The notes: generated by a model not told the origin, from the sequence alone. DNA of 64,000 bases from Candidatus Kryptoniota bacterium (GCA_938074445.1 CALJEK010000010.1:1-64000); one strand, 5' to 3'; shown: positions 33,636-42,954, counted from the first letter of the stretch. Numbers and translations: made by a program.

Positions 33636-34511
33636 ATGCCAAAAGGAGAGATTGAGAAAGAGGAGAAGTTATTAAGCGAAAACAGGCAACCTGTGAAGGC
33701 GTATAAAAATTTAAAATTTTTAAATAGCCCTGATGCAAGAGCCTTGAGAATTCTTGCTGAATATCTTGAGCCGTTGTCCAGGTTTAAAAAATATCAAATT
33801 GTCGATACGATAGTTTTCTTTGGTTCTGCGAGGACGAAACCTATAAAGGAAGCAAAGGCAAATCTTCGCGAGATTGAGTTGAAAATAAAAGACTATGAGC
33901 TGAGGGGAAAGCCTGTACCTCAAAGTTTAATTGAGGAGAGAACAAAGGCTGAAGTTGAAGTTTACATGGCGAGATATTATGAAGATGCGGTGGAACTTGC
34001 AAGGTTGATAACGGAGTGGTCTAAAAGTCTTGGGGATGCGAATGGACATCGCTTTGTTGTTTGTTCTGGTGGTGGACCAGGTATTATGGAAGCTGCAAAT
34101 AGAGGGGCGTATAAGGCTAAAGGTTTGAGCATAGGACTTAATATAAGCCTTCCGTATGAGCAGAAGCCAAATCCATATATTACAAGTGAGCTTGTCTTTG
34201 AGTTTCATTACTTCTTTATGCGTAAGTTTTGGTTTGTTTATCCCGCTAAAGCGCTTGTTATATTCCCTGGTGGATATGGAACACTTGATGAACTTTTCGA
34301 GGTTTTAACGCTTCTTCAGACTAAAAAAATAAAGAAGAAAATGGTCGTTTTAATTTACGGGAGTGAATACTGGAGAAAAATTATCAATTTTGATGCGATG
34401 GTTGAACACGGCGTAATTGATAAAGATGATTTGAAACTTTTTAAGTTCGTTGATTCCCCAATTGAGGCTTTTGAATATCTGAAAAATGAATTAACAAAAC
34501 ATTATCTATGA
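33636..34511 (+). CDS. LOG-family / TIGR00730-type Rossmann-fold nucleotide hydrolase
   Basis: 291 residues. It has the family pair S-G-G-G-P-G-I-M-E-A-A-N-R-G-A (about 145-159) and P-G-G-Y-G-T-L-D-E (about 208-216). Homologues release free bases from nucleoside 5'-monophosphates, as in cytokinin activation by LOG, or are annotated as lysine decarboxylases in error. It is longer than plant LOG (about 215) by an N-terminal extension of about 80 residues rich in charges. It overlaps the next gene by 4 bases. Confidence 0.85.
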   Translation: MPKGEIEKEEKLLSENRQPVKAYKNLKFLNSPDARALRILAEYLEPLSRFKKYQIVDTIVFFGSARTKPIKEAKANLREIELKIKDYELRGKPVPQSLIEERTKAEVEVYMARYYEDAVELARLITEWSKSLGDANGHRFVVCSGGGPGIMEAANRGAYKAKGLSIGLNISLPYEQKPNPYITSELVFEFHYFFMRKFWFVYPAKALVIFPGGYGTLDELFEVLTLLQTKKIKKKMVVLIYGSEYWRKIINFDAMVEHGVIDKDDLKLFKFVDSPIEAFEYLKNELTKHYL

Positions 34512-35368
34512 GTCTTGAGAAGCGCATAATTTCGCTTGTTAGGCTACTTGACGACGAAGACGCTTTTATTTCTAAAGTCGCTTATGAGAAGTTGGTGAAT
34601 TCTGGGGACGGAGCAATTCCTGTGCTTTTAAGCTTGCGTGAGACAGTTAGTGAAAATCTTAGAAATTTGTTAGATGAAATTGTTGAGACTATAAGGTATA
34701 GGAGTTATCTTGGGGAGATCGCTTCGTATTTTAATGATGCTGAAAGGGATATCGAAAGGGGAGCGTATCTCGTTGCGAAGTTTGCATATTCCGATGTTAA
34801 TTTCAAAGAGTATTCTGAAAAACTTGATTTGATGGCTTTTGAGTTAAGGCGGAGAATTTATACGAAAGAAAGTTTTGATGACATTGTGGATGCTGTCAAT
34901 AAATTTTTCTTTGTTGAAAAAGGTTTCAGGGGAAATTTTGAGAATTATTATGAGCCTGATAACATCTTTATAAATCGCGTGATAGACAGGAGGTTGGGGA
35001 TATCTATAACGCTTTCCTTGGTTTATATCCTTGTTGGAAGAAGGGCAAATCTTCCTGTTTATGGTGTTGCTTTACCGGGGAATTTCATTGTAAAATATGA
35101 ATCAAATGGTTTTGAAATTTATGTTGACACATTTAACGGCGGTAGGATAATGTCGCGCGCCGATTGTGAGAGGTTAATTTCTCAGCTTGGATATTCTCAG
35201 AAGCAAAAGTATTTTGGGCGGGCTACAGCTGGAACAATTGTCAAGAGAATGTTTGAAATCCTTGTCCTTTCTTATAGAAACAACGGATATTTGGAAAAGG
35301 CAAGAAAATTAGATGAAATAATAAAATTAATTGAGTTCATAGATGAAAATTTACACGCGGACAGGTGA
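34508..35368 (+). CDS. SirB1-like transglutaminase-fold protein
   Basis: 286 residues. An N-terminal helical, HEAT-like part (L-L-D-D-E-D-A-F-I-S-K-V-A) precedes the SirB1/Transglut_core2 domain, marked by D-R-R-L-G-I-S-I-T-L-S-L-V-Y near 160 and V-A-L-P-G-N-F-I-V-K-Y. No Cys-His-Asp transglutaminase triad is evident, as is usual for this family; its function is unknown. It overlaps both neighbours, the downstream one by 26 bases. Confidence 0.8.
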   Translation: MSLEKRIISLVRLLDDEDAFISKVAYEKLVNSGDGAIPVLLSLRETVSENLRNLLDEIVETIRYRSYLGEIASYFNDAERDIERGAYLVAKFAYSDVNFKEYSEKLDLMAFELRRRIYTKESFDDIVDAVNKFFFVEKGFRGNFENYYEPDNIFINRVIDRRLGISITLSLVYILVGRRANLPVYGVALPGNFIVKYESNGFEIYVDTFNGGRIMSRADCERLISQLGYSQKQKYFGRATAGTIVKRMFEILVLSYRNNGYLEKARKLDEIIKLIEFIDENLHADR

Positions 35369-35885
35369 TGATGGGACAACTTCCATTTTTGCAGGTGGAA
35401 GGGTTAAAAAGAATGATGCGAGGGTTGAGGCTTATGGGACGATCGATGAGTTTAATTCAATTCTTGGTGTCGCGAGGGCTGTCTCAAGAAATGAGTTTAT
35501 TAGTGAGATAATTCGCGATATTCAAAATTTACTTTTCGTTCTTGGCTCCGATCTTGCGACACCAGTTGACTTTGAAAACTCGAAGATAAGAAGAATCGCG
35601 AGGGATGATGTTGAGATGGTCGAAAGATTGATTGATAAAATCGAGAGTGAGCTCGTTCCTTTGAGAAATTTCATACTTCCTGGTGGAACTTTGCTTGCGT
35701 CGATTTTGCATTACGCGCGAACAGTTTGCAGGCGTGCTGAAAGAAGAATCGTTTCGCTCTCGGAGAAGGAAAAAATAAATGAGCATGTTATACCGTTTGT
35801 AAATCGCCTTTCGGATCTTTTATTCGTGCTTGCAAGGTATGCGAACAAAATTGAAAATGTTGAAGATATAAAATGGACAGAATAA
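35343..35885 (+). CDS. Cob(I)alamin adenosyltransferase, PduO type
   Basis: 180 residues. Transfers the adenosyl group of ATP to cob(I)alamin to make coenzyme B12. The ATP-binding N-terminus is Y-T-R-T-G-D-D-G-T-T-S, then E-A-Y-G-T-I-D-E-F-N-S. The C-terminal helix has A-R-T-V-C-R-R-A-E-R-R and N-R-L-S-D-L-L-F-V-L-A-R. No other B12 gene is in the window. The start lies 26 bases inside the preceding gene and the end 13 bases inside ispE. Confidence 0.93.
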   Translation: MKIYTRTGDDGTTSIFAGGRVKKNDARVEAYGTIDEFNSILGVARAVSRNEFISEIIRDIQNLLFVLGSDLATPVDFENSKIRRIARDDVEMVERLIDKIESELVPLRNFILPGGTLLASILHYARTVCRRAERRIVSLSEKEKINEHVIPFVNRLSDLLFVLARYANKIENVEDIKWTE

Positions 35886-36715
35886 GGGTCCTTTCACCAG
35901 CCAAGATAAACATCGGATTAAGGGTGTGGAGGAAGCGTGAAGATGGGTATCATGACATAGAGACGGTTTTTCATGAGGTGAAACTTTTTGATGAAATTGA
36001 AATGGAAATTTCAGATAAGATTGAATTCGAAACCGACTCTGACGATATCCCGCATGGATTTGAAAATCTTTGTTTAAAGGCGGTGAGAGTTTTCTTTGAA
36101 AGTTTTGGAATTCATAGCGGTGTGAGAATTTATCTTAAAAAGAGAATTCCAGTTGGAGCAGGGCTTGGTGGGGGTAGCAGTAATTCGGCTGCGGTTTTGA
36201 AAGGGCTTAACATTTTATTCGGCGTTGGCGCGGATGACGAGTTACTAAGTGAACTTGGCAGTTTAATTGGTTCGGACGTTCCATTTTTTATTAAGGGAGG
36301 CACAGCTTACGCAACGGGGCGCGGGGAAATTATTGAACCGATGGAAGTGGAAGTGCCGTACAAAATCGTCATTGTTTATCCTGGTTTAAAAATTTCAACT
36401 TCGTGGGTTTATGGAAATTTGAGTTTGAAAAATCATCTCGGGGAGGAAAGCTTAAAAAAGATAGTTATCGAAAACATTGACAAGCCGGATAAGTTGAGGG
36501 GTCTTGTTAGAAATGACCTTGAAGATGTCGTTTTCCGCTATCATCCGGTTGTTGCGGATATAAAAGAAAAGCTTTACAAAGTTGGAGCGGTTTTTTCGTT
36601 GATGTCGGGGAGTGGTTCAGCTGTTTTTGGTTTTTTTGAAAAAATGGATGAGATGAAAAGAGAAAAAATTTTGGATGTGTTTTCTGGTGGCTTTAGTTGT
36701 TATTTTATAGAATGA
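35873..36715 (+). CDS. ispE: 4-diphosphocytidyl-2-C-methyl-D-erythritol kinase
   Basis: 280 residues. A GHMP kinase of the MEP isoprenoid pathway. It has the N-terminal P-A-K-I-N-I-G-L, the ATP loop P-V-G-A-G-L-G-G-G-S-S-N-S-A-A at about 91-105, and the third motif M-S-G-S-G-S-A-V-F-G near the C-terminus. Full length and intact. It ends a run of overlapping genes; a 119-base gap follows. Confidence 0.94.
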   Translation: MDRIRVLSPAKINIGLRVWRKREDGYHDIETVFHEVKLFDEIEMEISDKIEFETDSDDIPHGFENLCLKAVRVFFESFGIHSGVRIYLKKRIPVGAGLGGGSSNSAAVLKGLNILFGVGADDELLSELGSLIGSDVPFFIKGGTAYATGRGEIIEPMEVEVPYKIVIVYPGLKISTSWVYGNLSLKNHLGEESLKKIVIENIDKPDKLRGLVRNDLEDVVFRYHPVVADIKEKLYKVGAVFSLMSGSGSAVFGFFEKMDEMKREKILDVFSGGFSCYFIE

Positions 36716-36834
36716 TGAGGGTTAAGACCTGGGTTTTTGTTGCGAGATGTTTATTAAAATTGGGGCATTGGGGTTAAGTTGAAAAATTTCGTAATTTTTT
36801 TTAGTTTACCTCTGAGAGTTTATAATTTAAAAGC

Positions 36835-37419
36835 GTGAAAGCAGTGAACCTCACCGATGAAGAAAAAATCGAACTCTTGCGGATTGCTCGCAATTCCATC
36901 ACGAGCACTGTTAACGGGGCGGGACTTCCTGAAGTCAAACCGAAAACTGAAAATCTTAAAACACCATGTGGGGCTTTTGTGACTATAACGATTAACGATA
37001 GTTTAAGGGGCTGTATTGGTTATGTTGAACCGATAAAGTCGCTTGCTGAAACCGTTAATGAGGTTGCAGCTAAATCTGCGCTTGAGGACCCACGATTTCC
37101 CCCGGTTGAACCATATGAACTTGACAAAATTGAAATTGAGATATCGGTTTTGTCGCCTTTAAGTCGTGTTAAGTCAGTTGATGAAATAAAGGTTGGAGAA
37201 CATGGAATAATGGTCAAGAGAGGTTGGCGTCGGGGTTTACTTTTGCCACAAGTCGCAGTTGAACATAACTTAACAAGGGAGGAATTTCTTGAACATACAT
37301 GTTTGAAGGCTGGTTTACCACCCGATTGTTGGAAGGATAAAGAGACCGAGATTTATGTATTCACTGCAACAGTTTTTAAGGAAAGCGATTTTAAACAAAA
37401 AACAGAGGAGGGTGTATGA
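36835..37419 (+). CDS. amrA: AMMECR1-domain protein (AmmeMemoRadiSam protein A)
   Basis: 194 residues from a GTG. The AMMECR1 domain shows P-C-G-A-F-V-T-I, L-R-G-C-I-G-Y-V-E-P, D-P-R-F-P-P-V and later G-W-R-R-G-L-L-L-P-Q-V-A. The role is unknown, but it is widely paired with a Memo protein and a radical SAM enzyme. The Memo gene follows with a 4-base overlap. The radical SAM gene is not adjacent. Confidence 0.88.
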   Translation: MKAVNLTDEEKIELLRIARNSITSTVNGAGLPEVKPKTENLKTPCGAFVTITINDSLRGCIGYVEPIKSLAETVNEVAAKSALEDPRFPPVEPYELDKIEIEISVLSPLSRVKSVDEIKVGEHGIMVKRGWRRGLLLPQVAVEHNLTREEFLEHTCLKAGLPPDCWKDKETEIYVFTATVFKESDFKQKTEEGV

Positions 37420-38264
37420 TAAAAGAAAAAGTAAGAATGCCAGCGGTTGCTGGTTTATTTTATCCAGATGTTTCATCGATTTTAAACGCAGAAATTGAAA
37501 GGATGTTTGAAAGGGTTAAGGACATAGTTGGTGATAAAAAAATTGACGGTGAGATAAAGGCTATAATAGCACCTCATGCGGGTTATATGTATTCAGGTCA
37601 AACTGCTGCGATTGCTTATTTTTTCGTTCGCGGTAAAGACTATGATACAGTTGTTGTAGTTTCGCCAAGCCATAGGGAATATTTTGATGCTATTTCAATT
37701 TATGATGGAAAATCCTACAAAACACCACTTGGGGAAATTGAGATTGACTTTGAAGTTGCTGAAGAAATTGTTAGGATGGGAAATGGTTTAATTGAGTTTT
37801 CATCATATGGTCATAGAGCTGAACATGCTGTTGAGGTTCATCTCCCGTTTCTTCAAAAAGCATTGAGCCATTTCAAACTTGTTCCAATTGTAATGGGGGA
37901 CCAAAAGGCTGATTACTGTTTTCGCCTTGGGGATATACTTGGTGAGGTTTTAAATGGGCGTAATGCTCTTCTCGTTGCAAGCACCGATCTGTCTCATTAC
38001 TACCCTTATGATGTCGTTGTTAAATTTGATAAGATTGTGGTCGATGATGTCGCAAATTTCGATGAGGAAAAGCTTATGAGCGATCTTGAACAGCATATAT
38101 GTGAGGCGTGCGGTGGGGGTCCAACCGTTGCTGTTATGCGTGCTGCTAAAAAGCTTGGAGCAAATGAATCAAAAGTTCTTTATTATTGTAATTCGGGAGA
38201 TGTGACTGGTGATAGAACAGGTGTCGTTGGTTATATGTCCGCGGTTCTATTTAAAGCGGGTTAA
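37416..38264 (+). CDS. amrB: Memo-family protein (AmmeMemoRadiSam protein B)
   Basis: 282 residues. The Memo fold, related to extradiol dioxygenases, is marked by A-G-L-F-Y-P near the start, I-A-P-H-A-G-Y-M-Y-S-G at about 50-60, E-H-A-V-E-V-H-L-P-F-L near 140, and S-T-D-L-S-H-Y. The His residues could bind metal. The overlap with the AMMECR1 gene supports a functional pair. Confidence 0.9.
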   Translation: MIKEKVRMPAVAGLFYPDVSSILNAEIERMFERVKDIVGDKKIDGEIKAIIAPHAGYMYSGQTAAIAYFFVRGKDYDTVVVVSPSHREYFDAISIYDGKSYKTPLGEIEIDFEVAEEIVRMGNGLIEFSSYGHRAEHAVEVHLPFLQKALSHFKLVPIVMGDQKADYCFRLGDILGEVLNGRNALLVASTDLSHYYPYDVVVKFDKIVVDDVANFDEEKLMSDLEQHICEACGGGPTVAVMRAAKKLGANESKVLYYCNSGDVTGDRTGVVGYMSAVLFKAG

Positions 38265-38270
38265 ATTGAG

Positions 38271-39167
38271 TTGGCGTTTAAATCTTTTAACATAGCTATC
38301 GTCGGTGCTGGGAGAGTTGGCACTTTAATAGCAAGGTTTCTCGGTCAAATTCTCGGGCACAGGATAATCACTGTGATAAGCAGAAGTGATGAGTCTATAG
38401 AGAGATTTTTGAAGAGGGTAAAAGCGGATTTCGCTTCAAAGTCAATTTATGATTTACCTTCTGAGGTTGAAGTTATTTTTATAACCACATCCGATTCGGC
38501 AATTAAAGAAGTTGCAGAGAAGATTTCCAAGCTTGAAAATTTAAATTTTAAAAATCTTGTGGTTTATCACACCTCTGGGGTTTTAACAAGTGATGTCCTT
38601 GATAGTTTGCGTCAACTTGGTTCCGAGGTCGGCTCTTTACATCCCGTTTATTCAGTTTCGCACTTTGATTATACAGTTGACGAGATAAAAAAAGTGAAAT
38701 TTACGCTTGAGGGTAGCAAAAAGATTTACGATATAACGAAGTGGATTTTTTACAACTTTGATTCAAACATTTTGCCGATAGATAAATCTTGCAAAGTGCT
38801 TTATCACATCGCTTGTGTTTTTGCATCAAATTATGTGATCTCCCTTTTAAATGCGATTGATGAAATTTTAAAAAAGGCAAATTTAAATGTTGATAACAAA
38901 TTCCTAATCCCGCTTGTAGAAGCATCACTTAAAAATGCAGAAGCCCTTGGGGTAGTTAATGCTCTCACAGGACCAATTGAAAGAGGTGATTTGGAAACAT
39001 TGAAACTTCACCTTAATGAACTTAAAGATAAATTTCCGGAGATTTTACCGCTTTATTCTTCGCTGGCGATAGAGACAATAAGGGTTGCTTTTAGAAAGGG
39101 GAGCATTTCAGTTAACCTTGCCTCTCAGATGCTTGGGCTTGTAAGCTCTTACATTGGTAAAAAATAG
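38271..39167 (+). CDS. Rossmann-like and DUF2520 domain-containing protein
   Basis: 298 residues from a TTG at 38271. N-terminal NAD(P)-binding site I-A-I-V-G-A-G-R-V-G-T, then V-V-Y-H-T-S-G-V near 100 and G-S-L-H-P-V-Y-S. The C-terminal half is a helical DUF2520 domain with L-T-G-P-I-E-R-G-D near 235. It resembles pyrroline-5-carboxylate or ketopantoate reductases in build; the substrate is unknown. It follows the Memo gene by 6 bases. Confidence 0.83.
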   Translation: MAFKSFNIAIVGAGRVGTLIARFLGQILGHRIITVISRSDESIERFLKRVKADFASKSIYDLPSEVEVIFITTSDSAIKEVAEKISKLENLNFKNLVVYHTSGVLTSDVLDSLRQLGSEVGSLHPVYSVSHFDYTVDEIKKVKFTLEGSKKIYDITKWIFYNFDSNILPIDKSCKVLYHIACVFASNYVISLLNAIDEILKKANLNVDNKFLIPLVEASLKNAEALGVVNALTGPIERGDLETLKLHLNELKDKFPEILPLYSSLAIETIRVAFRKGSISVNLASQMLGLVSSYIGKK

Positions 39168-39175
39168 GAATATCT

Positions 39176-39967
39176 ATGGTTGATTATCACACACATACGA
39201 AACTCTGTCGGCATGCCAAAGGTGAGATTAGAGATTACATTTTAAATGCGATCGCTAAAAATTTCAAAGAGATAGGGGTTTCAGATCATATGCCCTTGCC
39301 AGATGGTTTTGACCCTGAGCATAGGATGAGCGTTGAAGAATTTAAAATTTATAAGCAGTGGTATGATTCAGTGGTTGAAGAGTTCGGGGATAAAATTAGG
39401 ATAAAATTCGGAATTGAAGCTGAATTTATAGAGGAGAAAATTGATTTCGTTAGGGATTTCATTTTGAACGGGGAATTTGATTATGTGATTGGCTCACTTC
39501 ATTTTATCGGCGATTGGAATATCGCAAGTCATAAGGAAGCGTGGAGGTGGGATGGGGTTGATGTAAACGAGGTTTATGAAAGCTATTATAAAGCTGTGAA
39601 AAAACTTGTGTCTTCAGGGATTTTTGATATTGTTGGGCATTTTGATATGATAAAGAAATTTGGACATCGTTCGGATAAAAATTTTGAAGGGCTTATAAGA
39701 GAAATATTGAGGCTTGTGAAAGAATATGGCTTATGCGTTGAGATTAACACATCTGGTTTATGGCATAAAGTTGGGGAAGTTTATCCTTCTGTTGAGGTTC
39801 TTGAGATTGTGAGAGAGTATAAAGTTCCGCTTACGCTTGGTTCTGATGCGCACAATCCTGATGATGTAGGTAGAGGATTTGAGATTGCGTATGAGTTAAT
39901 TCAAACTTATGGCGATGGCAGAGTTTCGGTTTTTGAGGGGAGGGAGAGGAAGGAGATAAAATTGTGA
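39176..39967 (+). CDS. PHP-domain phosphatase, HisJ (histidinol-phosphatase) family
   Basis: 263 residues. PHP metal-binding motifs: D-Y-H-T-H-T near residue 3, G-I-E-A-E-F near 81, G-S-L-H-F near 99, G-H-F-D-M near 158 and L-G-S-D-A-H-N at 220-226. The usual reaction is L-histidinol phosphate to histidinol. No other his gene lies near, so another phosphoester substrate is possible. It ends base to base against the convergent pfkA. Confidence 0.85.
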   Translation: MVDYHTHTKLCRHAKGEIRDYILNAIAKNFKEIGVSDHMPLPDGFDPEHRMSVEEFKIYKQWYDSVVEEFGDKIRIKFGIEAEFIEEKIDFVRDFILNGEFDYVIGSLHFIGDWNIASHKEAWRWDGVDVNEVYESYYKAVKKLVSSGIFDIVGHFDMIKKFGHRSDKNFEGLIREILRLVKEYGLCVEINTSGLWHKVGEVYPSVEVLEIVREYKVPLTLGSDAHNPDDVGRGFEIAYELIQTYGDGRVSVFEGRERKEIKL

Positions 39968-40933
39968 TTATATTGATAGAATTTTAGCAATTTTTATAAG
40001 GTATGGATCGGGTTCTTTTTTTCTGCCAAAAGTTTCTTTAAGCGGTGTAAGTTTGATTTCGCCCTTTATCTCTCCAACCATCACATTTAATTTGCCGTTT
40101 ATCAATGCCTCAACTGCTGCAACGCCAAGTTTACTTGCAAGGATTCTATCTCTTGCACTCGGTGCTCCTCCGCGCTGAATATGCCCAAGGATAACAACCC
40201 TGTAATCGAATCCGTAAAGTTCTTTAACTTTTCTGGCAATTTTAAATGCTCCTCCTTCCTCGTCCCCTTCGGCGACAATTATTATACTGCTTGTTTTATC
40301 TTTTCTGAAACCTTTTAGAACATTTCGTATTTCTTCGTAATCAGTTTGCTCCTCGGGTATTGCGATATATTCAGCTCCTCCGCCGATCCCAGCTTCAAGT
40401 GCTATGAAGCCACTTGTTCTCCCCATCACCTCAATATAAAACAACCTATCGTGCGCATCCGCTGTATCTCTGATCTTGTCAATTGATTCGAGAGCTGTGT
40501 TAACCGCTGTGTCATATCCAATTGTGTAATCGGTTCCGTATAAATCATTATCGATCGTTGCGGGTATCCCAACTGATGGGATTCCATGTTCTTCATACAG
40601 GGCAACTGCACCGCGGAAGGTTCCATCGCCACCAATTGCAACAAGCGCTTCTATTCCGTGTTCTTTTAGATTTTTCGCAGCTTTTGCTCTACCTTCTTTT
40701 GTCATAAATTCTTCGGACCTTGCGGTTTTTAGAATTGTTCCACCGCGTTGAAGAATATTTGATACAGACCTTGCCTGTAGAGGTATAAATTCACCATTTA
40801 TCATTCCTTGATACCCATGACCAATTCCAACAACTTCAAGACCATAGTAAATTCCAGCTCTTACAACCGCTCTTATACATGCGTTCATCCCAGGTGCATC
40901 GCCACCGCTTGTAAATACTCCAATTTTTTTCAT
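39968..40933 (-). CDS. pfkA: ATP-dependent 6-phosphofructokinase
   Basis: 321 residues, the usual bacterial length. N-terminal T-S-G-G-D-A-P-G-M-N-A, the nucleotide site I-G-G-D-G-T-F-R-G-A near 100-109, and the catalytic T-I-D-N-D near 125. Gly in G-G-D-G-T indicates ATP rather than pyrophosphate as donor. G-R-T-S-G-F and G-H-I-Q-R-G-G complete the family. Transcribed divergently from the parvulin gene. Confidence 0.95.
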   Translation of the reverse strand: MKKIGVFTSGGDAPGMNACIRAVVRAGIYYGLEVVGIGHGYQGMINGEFIPLQARSVSNILQRGGTILKTARSEEFMTKEGRAKAAKNLKEHGIEALVAIGGDGTFRGAVALYEEHGIPSVGIPATIDNDLYGTDYTIGYDTAVNTALESIDKIRDTADAHDRLFYIEVMGRTSGFIALEAGIGGGAEYIAIPEEQTDYEEIRNVLKGFRKDKTSSIIIVAEGDEEGGAFKIARKVKELYGFDYRVVILGHIQRGGAPSARDRILASKLGVAAVEALINGKLNVMVGEIKGEIKLTPLKETFGRKKEPDPYLIKIAKILSI

Positions 40934-40971
40934 TTTTGTGGTTCTACGAGTTTTGTTTTAAAAATCAGATT

Positions 40972-41002
40972 TAAATTTACTCAAGCACACACAAAAATCC
41001 AA
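40972..41002 (-). promoter_or_regulatory. Possible pfkA promoter
   Basis: On the minus strand TTG (41002-41000), a 20-base spacer and TAAATTTA (40979-40972) give a near match to TTTG-N20-TAnnTTTG. It lies about 39 bases before the pfkA ATG. Confidence 0.4.
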
Positions 41003-41026
41003 CTCCCGCAGAAGTGAAATTGAATT

Positions 41027-41058
41027 TTTGAAGATTTCAGTTAGTTTGTTTAACTTTC
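41027..41058 (+). promoter_or_regulatory. Possible promoter of the parvulin gene
   Basis: TTTG (41027-41030), a 20-base spacer and TAACTTTC (41051-41058) match the Bacteroidota promoter form except for the last base. Start of transcription would be about 25 bases before the ATG at 41090. Confidence 0.45.
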
Positions 41059-41089
41059 GGATGAAAAAATTGAATAGGTATTATTTAAG

Positions 41090-42904
41090 ATGAGAAACCT
41101 AATTTGGGCTTTGCTTATTTGTCTTACCTGCGTCGGATTTTCTCAAAATTTTTTTAAATCTGAAATCAAGAATGACACAATCGCAAAGGTTGGGGATAAA
41201 GCTGTAACTGTAAGAGATTTCATTGAGAGATACGAGTTGACGATATGGCTAGGGAAGGAAAGAAAAACGCAGGTTGATAAGAATAAGCTTGAATTTTTAT
41301 ATTCAATGATCGCTGAGAAGTTGCTTGCTCTTAAAGGGCTTGCGCTTGGACTTGACAAAGATCCGGAGATTCAAAGGGCAATTCAGCAAACGGAGAAACT
41401 TTTGGTGCTTGATGCTCTTTACAGGCAAGAGATAAAAAATAAGGTTGATGTTTCTGAAAAAGAGATTCTCGAGGCATTGCCAAAATATAATACGGAGGTT
41501 GAGCTACATTATATAGTTGCAAAGACAAGAGAAGAAGCCAACTCGCTTTGGAATTCGCTAAAAAGTGGGGAAGATTTTGATAGTTTGATGGTGAGTTTGG
41601 GGCAGAAAGGCAATATTGAAAAATTGAGATGGGGCGATATTTATGAGCCAATTGAAAAAGTTGTTTATGATTATCTTTCTGTCGGCGAAGTTTATCAACC
41701 GGTTCAAGTGGATTCGCTGTGGTATATCGTAAAGCTTGCTGGTAAAACATCAAAATTTGGTTTGAGTCCAGATGAAATTGAGAGCGCAAAGAGTAGGGTA
41801 AGGAAAATAATTCAGGAGCGAAAGGAAAAGAAAAGGTTTGTCGAATTCGTCAACGAATTTGGAAAGGGTAAAATCTTAAAAGTTGATGCGTACCTTTTGA
41901 AACTTCTTTACAATGAGATAAACAATCTAATTGAACGGAAAAAGTACATTCGTAAATCTGAAAATGTTTCCATTTATCCGCTTGCTATCTTAAGGGATGA
42001 TTTTCTTGATATAAAGTCAAAACTTGCAAAATTTCTTGACCAGTATTTTTTGAAGGGGGATAGTTTTAATCGAACGCTTGATTATGTGATAGATCAACTT
42101 TCATTCAAAGGTTTTGTGCTTCATTCCGAGATGCAGAGTGTTTGGGGTGTTTTGAACGACCTCTTGAAAACCATAATAAATGAGGAGTTTCTTGCTTTTG
42201 AGGGATATAAGCGAAATTTGGATAAATCGCCAGATGTTTTGAAGGATATGGAAATGTGGCGAGATGCTTACCTTGCTTATGCGGTTAAAAAGATGGTGCT
42301 TGATTCTTTAAAACTCAATCGTTCAATTTCGGCAGAAGAACTTTTAAAAAGTTATTCTTATACAAGAGGTGACATATGGGAGATAAAGATTCAGGAAATT
42401 CTTGTCGATGATGTTGTATTTGCAGATTCGCTTTTAAGGCTTGTTAAATCTGGGTATGATATGGGGGAGCTTGCCAGAAGATTTTCGAAGAGAGAATGGG
42501 CAAGGGAAAATAACGGGATAATTGGCTATGTTCTTTCAAATCAGCTTGGGGAGATAGGACAAATTGCAAGCTCTCTTGAAATAGGCGAGGTTTATGGTCC
42601 GTTTTATACTGACGAAGGTTATTCAATTTTTAAACTCATTGACAAACGCAAGCCGAAAGATACACTTTTTGTCGTGAATTATGATACTTTTAGCTTTGTT
42701 TTGAATAAGTTTATCGCTTCTATTGCTGATGAATATGGTGTAAGTGTTAAGCCAGAGGTTTTGAAGTCCGTTGAGGTTACTTATCTGAACACCATCGTCG
42801 TTCGCTTTCTTGGGTTTAACAATCGAATTCTTGCCGTCCCATTGCTTGAAAGAAACATTGACTGGTTGAGATTTATAAAAAGGAAAGATTTACCGTTGCC
42901 GTGA
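41090..42904 (+). CDS. Periplasmic peptidylprolyl isomerase with two parvulin domains
   Basis: 604 residues. A signal peptide (about 1-18, ending G-F-S-Q) is followed by a SurA-like helical segment (A-V-T-V-R-D-F-I-E-R-Y, then Y-S-M-I-A-E-K-L-L-A). Two rotamase domains follow: about 140-225 (V-E-L-H-Y-I-V, F-D-S-L-M, W-Y-I-V-K-L) and about 430-520 (K-I-Q-E-I-L-V, G-I-I-G-Y-V, Y-S-I-F-K-L-I-D-K). It probably folds outer-membrane proteins in the periplasm. The window has many such clients. Confidence 0.82.
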   Translation: MRNLIWALLICLTCVGFSQNFFKSEIKNDTIAKVGDKAVTVRDFIERYELTIWLGKERKTQVDKNKLEFLYSMIAEKLLALKGLALGLDKDPEIQRAIQQTEKLLVLDALYRQEIKNKVDVSEKEILEALPKYNTEVELHYIVAKTREEANSLWNSLKSGEDFDSLMVSLGQKGNIEKLRWGDIYEPIEKVVYDYLSVGEVYQPVQVDSLWYIVKLAGKTSKFGLSPDEIESAKSRVRKIIQERKEKKRFVEFVNEFGKGKILKVDAYLLKLLYNEINNLIERKKYIRKSENVSIYPLAILRDDFLDIKSKLAKFLDQYFLKGDSFNRTLDYVIDQLSFKGFVLHSEMQSVWGVLNDLLKTIINEEFLAFEGYKRNLDKSPDVLKDMEMWRDAYLAYAVKKMVLDSLKLNRSISAEELLKSYSYTRGDIWEIKIQEILVDDVVFADSLLRLVKSGYDMGELARRFSKREWARENNGIIGYVLSNQLGEIGQIASSLEIGEVYGPFYTDEGYSIFKLIDKRKPKDTLFVVNYDTFSFVLNKFIASIADEYGVSVKPEVLKSVEVTYLNTIVVRFLGFNNRILAVPLLERNIDWLRFIKRKDLPLP

Positions 42905-42922
42905 AATTTGCCCTCGGATAAA

Positions 42923-42954
42923 TTTGAATTTATCTTTCGGTTTTGATATATTTG
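42923..42954 (+). promoter_or_regulatory. Promoter of complex I operon 2
   Basis: TTTG (42923-42926), a 20-base spacer and TATATTTG (42947-42954) match the Bacteroidota TTTG-N19/20-TAnnTTTG form exactly, 37 bases before nuoA. Confidence 0.65.

Noticed and set aside
39176-39967. Assignment of the PHP protein as a histidine-synthesis gene in an operon
   Set aside because: The family match is good, but no other his gene is near; only the enzyme family is claimed.
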